Of a stretch of 64,000 bases of DNA, positions 61,330 through 64,000 are shown piece by piece. The stretch comes from Actinomycetes bacterium (lineage in GTDB: Bacteria; Actinomycetota; Acidimicrobiia; Acidimicrobiales; Acidimicrobilacustridaceae): NCBI GenBank assembly GCA_029782145.1, contig JAKOVH010000013.1, positions 310,001 through 374,000 on the forward strand, written 5' to 3'. How positions within the stretch are numbered: the first letter of the stretch is position 1; each line of letters opens with the position of its first letter. The notes under the pieces were generated by a model. It had not been told where the DNA came from. It made no database searches and saw only the letters and a program-made list of their open reading frames with translations. Made by a program: the position numbers and the translations under genes.

Positions 61330-62454
61330 ATGCGCATTGCCATCTGTACCGTGACCGGGCGGCCTTCGGATGTGACGGTCTGGTCAGGCACGCCAGCGAA
61401 CTTGGTTTGGCATCTCTCCCAACGAGAGGTGAGTGTGGTCGAGGTAGGACCGCTTCACCCGGTGATTCGCAAATCTGCCGACCTTGCGTCGCACTTGAGC
61501 GGGCGCTTCTTGCGGCGCTGGAATTGGGAAGTGGAGCCGGACTTCTTGGCGTATGTTACGCGGGAGGTCGTGCAACAAATGCGTGGCCGGTCACCCGATG
61601 TTGTTCTGGCGATGGGGTGGCTACCATGGGGCTTAGAGCTGAGCCGCCTTCCATGGGTCTTCTGGGGCGACGCAACGATCGCTCAACGGGTTGACGACGC
61701 GCCGCATTGGAGTGGTCTGTCGGCTCGGACTCGCAAACTGATCGAGCCCGTCGAAGGGTCTGTGCTCCGAGGTGCGGCGCGCGTCCTCATGCCCTCGAGA
61801 TGGGCTTGTGAGGACGCAATGGTCCGTTACGGGCTTGATGCGGACCATGTGGTGCAGCTTCCATTTGGAGCCAATATCAGCGATCCAGGGCCCGTGGAGC
61901 ATCGGCTCGATGGCTGTCTGAGGATCCTCACTGTTGGCGTGAAATGGCATCGCAAGGGAATGGATCGAGCGGTAAGAGCGGTAGACGCTCTCGTAGCGAG
62001 TGGCTACACGGTCCATCTTGATGTGGTTGGGCTGACTCCACCGAGTCACGCGTGGCTCCGCCCGTACGTGACGTACCACGGCTTCTTATCGAAGGAAGAC
62101 CAGCGATCCTCGCTCCTGCTGGACCGCCTTTATCGGGATGCACACCTCTTCCTGCTCGCCTCACGCCACGATCCCTTTCCTATGGTGCTGGCGGAGGCGG
62201 CTGCATATGGTCTACCAGTTGTTGCAACGAACGTGAGCGGTGTTTCTGATCGGGTCCGTAAGGGAGGGCTGCTCGTGGATGAGCCGGCGGATGCTGAGTC
62301 TCTGGCGGCATGCATCGAGCTGGTCACAGAACGCGGTCGTTACGCGGCACTGTGCGAGGGAGCGCGAATGGACTTTCTGGAAAGATCGTCGTGGCAGGCG
62401 AGTGTTGGACGGCTGCTGGAGTGCTTGACTACTGTCGTTGACTCAGCGAAGTGA
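61330..62454 (+). CDS. GT4-family glycosyltransferase
   Basis: 374 residues, GT-B fold: PSDVTVWSGTPANLVWHLSQ, LMPSRWACEDAMVRYGLDAD, LTVGVKWHRKGMDRAVRAVD and HDPFPMVLAEAAAYGLPVVA with the E-x7-E-like pair, then TNVSGVSDRVRKGGLLVDEP. It has its own leaderless promoter and is the third Leloir glycosyltransferase of the island. Confidence 0.88.
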   Translation: MRIAICTVTGRPSDVTVWSGTPANLVWHLSQREVSVVEVGPLHPVIRKSADLASHLSGRFLRRWNWEVEPDFLAYVTREVVQQMRGRSPDVVLAMGWLPWGLELSRLPWVFWGDATIAQRVDDAPHWSGLSARTRKLIEPVEGSVLRGAARVLMPSRWACEDAMVRYGLDADHVVQLPFGANISDPGPVEHRLDGCLRILTVGVKWHRKGMDRAVRAVDALVASGYTVHLDVVGLTPPSHAWLRPYVTYHGFLSKEDQRSSLLLDRLYRDAHLFLLASRHDPFPMVLAEAAAYGLPVVATNVSGVSDRVRKGGLLVDEPADAESLAACIELVTERGRYAALCEGARMDFLERSSWQASVGRLLECLTTVVDSAK

Positions 62455-62547
62455 GAGCCGGTCCGCTCCTATCGAGCTACTGGTAGGCCTGTTTATCCCA
62501 CGTTGTGTGTGATTCTGCCTGATCTGGCTTCTGCTACGAGGGACCGG

Positions 62548-62575
62548 TTGAGGGCTCACGCCCACGTGCTATACT
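62548..62575 (+). promoter_or_regulatory. promoter of the sugar phosphotransferase gene
   Basis: TTGAGG (62548-62553) and TATACT (62570-62575) are separated by 16 bases, close to the primary-sigma consensus. They lie about 40 bases before the GTG at 62617. Confidence 0.6.
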
Positions 62576-62616
62576 GGTCTCTCGGCTTAGAATACCCGGC
62601 GGGGAGTTGATGAGCG

Positions 62617-63327
62617 GTGGTGATCCTGACGCAACGCGGCATGGCGGACCTCGTTAGTGAACCAACCGGGGTGGAGGATTGCGTCGGCTTATTGAGCTCG
62701 CGTCTCCGGTCGCGGCGATGGCGCTTCGTGAAGCGGGCCTGTGACTTGCCGATTGCAGTCCCTATGGCCGTGCTTACCCTTCCACTTCAGGCTGCGCTGG
62801 GCGCACTGATCAAGTGTAGTTCGCGGGGGCCGATCTTCTTTGTGCAGCATCGAATCGGGCGCGACGGTCATCCTATAGATGTCGTGAAATTCCGTACCAT
62901 GGTGGTCGACGCAGAAGGTAGGCTGCGGGCTGACCGGAAACTCATGCAGCAGTACGAGGCAAATGGGTACAAGATACCTGCCGGGAAGGATCCGCGGATC
63001 ACGCCCCTAGGGCGGGTATTGCGCAAATACAGTCTCGATGAACTTCCGCAGCTGTGGTGTATCGTTGTGGGCTCAATGAGTTTAGTGGGCCCGCGCCCAA
63101 TTGTGCCGCCGGAACTTGAGCGGCTCTATGGGAACAAGCGACAGTACTACCTGGCGGTTAAGCCAGGTCTCACCGGCAGGTGGCAGGTGAGCGGGCGGTG
63201 TAACCTCTCTCCAGCGACACGGGCAGAGCTGGACACGGAATACGTGAGAGAGTGGTCGATCGGCCGCGATCTGCTGATTCTCGTTCGTACCGTACCGGCG
63301 GTAGTACTGGCCCATGGTGCTCATTGA
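62617..63327 (+). CDS. undecaprenyl-phosphate sugar phosphotransferase (initiating enzyme)
   Basis: 236 residues from the GTG at 62617. RRWRFVKRACDLPIAVPMAV opens a single re-entrant membrane segment, then FFVQHRIGRDGHPIDVVKFR with KFRTM, DPRITPLGRVLRKYSLDELP, GSMSLVGPRPIVPPE and KPGLTGRWQVSGR. These are all motifs of the bacterial sugar-transferase (PGT) family. It lacks the four-helix N-terminus of WbaP-type enzymes, so it is a short monotopic form. It loads the first sugar-phosphate on undecaprenyl phosphate and so starts the polysaccharide repeat. Confidence 0.9.
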   Translation: MVILTQRGMADLVSEPTGVEDCVGLLSSRLRSRRWRFVKRACDLPIAVPMAVLTLPLQAALGALIKCSSRGPIFFVQHRIGRDGHPIDVVKFRTMVVDAEGRLRADRKLMQQYEANGYKIPAGKDPRITPLGRVLRKYSLDELPQLWCIVVGSMSLVGPRPIVPPELERLYGNKRQYYLAVKPGLTGRWQVSGRCNLSPATRAELDTEYVREWSIGRDLLILVRTVPAVVLAHGAH

Positions 63328-63365
63328 CCGTGGGAACGACTACCGCCACATTGGGGGACGACGGT

Positions 63366-64000
63366 ATGCGGTCTGGCCCAAGGCCGGTGGCGTCGGCATT
63401 GGGCTGGGCTCAAGCAGCTGACAAGGGGCAGCGCACAATCATCGTCGGACAGGGCTATGTGGGCCTGCCGCTCGCCATGCGAGCCGTGGCCGCCGGCCAC
63501 GACGTCGTCGGGTTCGACGTCGATGGGCAGCGGACCTCGTCGCTGCAGGCCGGCCGGTCGTTCATCGAGGACATCAGCGATGACGAGGTGAGCGCGGCGC
63601 TCGCCAGTGGTCGCTACCGGGCGAGCAGCGACCACCGCGACTGCGCCGGCTTCGACACCCTCGTCATCACCGTGCCCACGCCCCTGCGTGAGGGCGTGCC
63701 CGACCTCAGCTACGTCGAGGACGCCAGCCGCACCGTCGCCCGGTACGTGCGCCCCGGCTGCACGGTCGTGCTGGAGTCGACGACGTACCCCGGCACCACC
63801 GAAGAGCTCGTCGGCGCCAGCCTCCACGAGATCTCGGGACTGACGCCCGGCCTCGACTTCCACCTGGGCTACAGCCCCGAGCGCATCGACCCCGGCAACG
63901 ACACCTGGCGTCTCGACAACACCCCGAAGGTCGTCGCCGGGGTGAACGAGGCGTCGCTGCAAGCCGTCGACGCGTTCTACCGGGAGCTGGTGGAGACCAC
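63366..64000 (+). CDS. nucleotide-sugar dehydrogenase, 3'-truncated by window end
   Basis: The frame is open from ATG 63366 to the end of the window, 211 codons seen. After about 22 leader residues, TIIVGQGYVGLPLAMRAVAA is the NAD-binding motif of the UDP-glucose/UDP-HexNAc dehydrogenase family. LVITVPTPLREGVPDLSYVE, VVLESTTYPGTTEELV and FHLGYSPERIDPGNDTW follow, closest to the WecC/WbpA type making UDP-N-acetyl-hexosaminuronates. The catalytic Cys lies beyond the window. The first 25 codons have low GC, the rest very high GC. GTG 63387 and TTG 63399 are alternative starts. Confidence 0.88.
   Translation, partial: MRSGPRPVASALGWAQAADKGQRTIIVGQGYVGLPLAMRAVAAGHDVVGFDVDGQRTSSLQAGRSFIEDISDDEVSAALASGRYRASSDHRDCAGFDTLVITVPTPLREGVPDLSYVEDASRTVARYVRPGCTVVLESTTYPGTTEELVGASLHEISGLTPGLDFHLGYSPERIDPGNDTWRLDNTPKVVAGVNEASLQAVDAFYRELVET

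Overview
The window is very GC-rich and densely coded over most of its length. It carries no rRNA or tRNA gene, no CRISPR array and no intact insertion sequence that I can see. The gene content points to an actinobacterium: a DUF222/13E12-type HNH nuclease, DUF4012, heterodimeric CrtYc/CrtYd lycopene cyclase, TreZ/GlgX and many RsbW/RsbV/RsbU-like regulators. Many genes also have a TANNNT box only 6-8 nt before the start codon, as expected for leaderless transcripts. An Acidimicrobiia-like lineage fits, but that placement is inference. Repetitive DNA is unusually abundant.

Layout. 1-3527: a coupled operon with a HldE-like heptose kinase/nucleotidyltransferase, an SDR and a family-9 (heptosyl-type) glycosyltransferase. 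3591-9620: YihY membrane protein, a UdgX-type uracil-DNA glycosylase, hemerythrin, a FAD/Rieske oxidoreductase and TreZ. 9638-13723: acidic protein, GlgX, and a haem-oxygenase-like iron protein. 13824-19862: an STAS/ATPase pair with an uncharacterised partner, a Ser/Thr-tailed membrane protein, a double-headed TetR regulator, and a divergent TPR/winged-helix regulator. 20014-24057: a nuclease-like AbiEi/DUF559 protein bracketed by long palindromes, then a GH63 glucosidase. 24254-33731: a PAS protein and a carotenoid locus (idi, crtB, crtI, crtE, crtYc, crtYd, crtZ and CrtQ/CrtO-like genes) that predicts a glycosylated, acylated cyclic carotenoid. 34151-44989: DUF6351 lipoprotein, MEDS sensor pair, CsbD, three ATPase or phosphatase regulators and a LuxR regulator. 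45405-53581: HNH nuclease, STAS protein, LPXTG surface protein, DUF4012, DUF1269, an RTX remnant and a lipoprotein. 53971-63327: a lower-GC exopolysaccharide island (secreted protein, FkbM, Wzy, three GT4/GT2 enzymes, Wzx, acetyltransferase, initiating sugar phosphotransferase). 63366-64000: a nucleotide-sugar dehydrogenase that returns to high GC and runs off the end.

Three themes link the genes. First, the cell envelope: heptose glycosylation, polar carotenoid and exopolysaccharide. Second, dispersed partner-switching regulation: two STAS proteins plus one MEDS-STAS, three small RsbW-like ATPases plus one MEDS-ATPase, and one PAS-PP2C phosphatase, but no sigma factor in the window. Third, genome plasticity: at least nine copies of a 50-nt palindrome with core GAACCTGTGCCCG...CGGGCACAGGTTC, several 12-, 18- and 19-bp minisatellites, and repeats that begin exactly at stop codons. 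The most novel candidate is the palindrome family and its association with the nuclease-like gene at 20014-20946.
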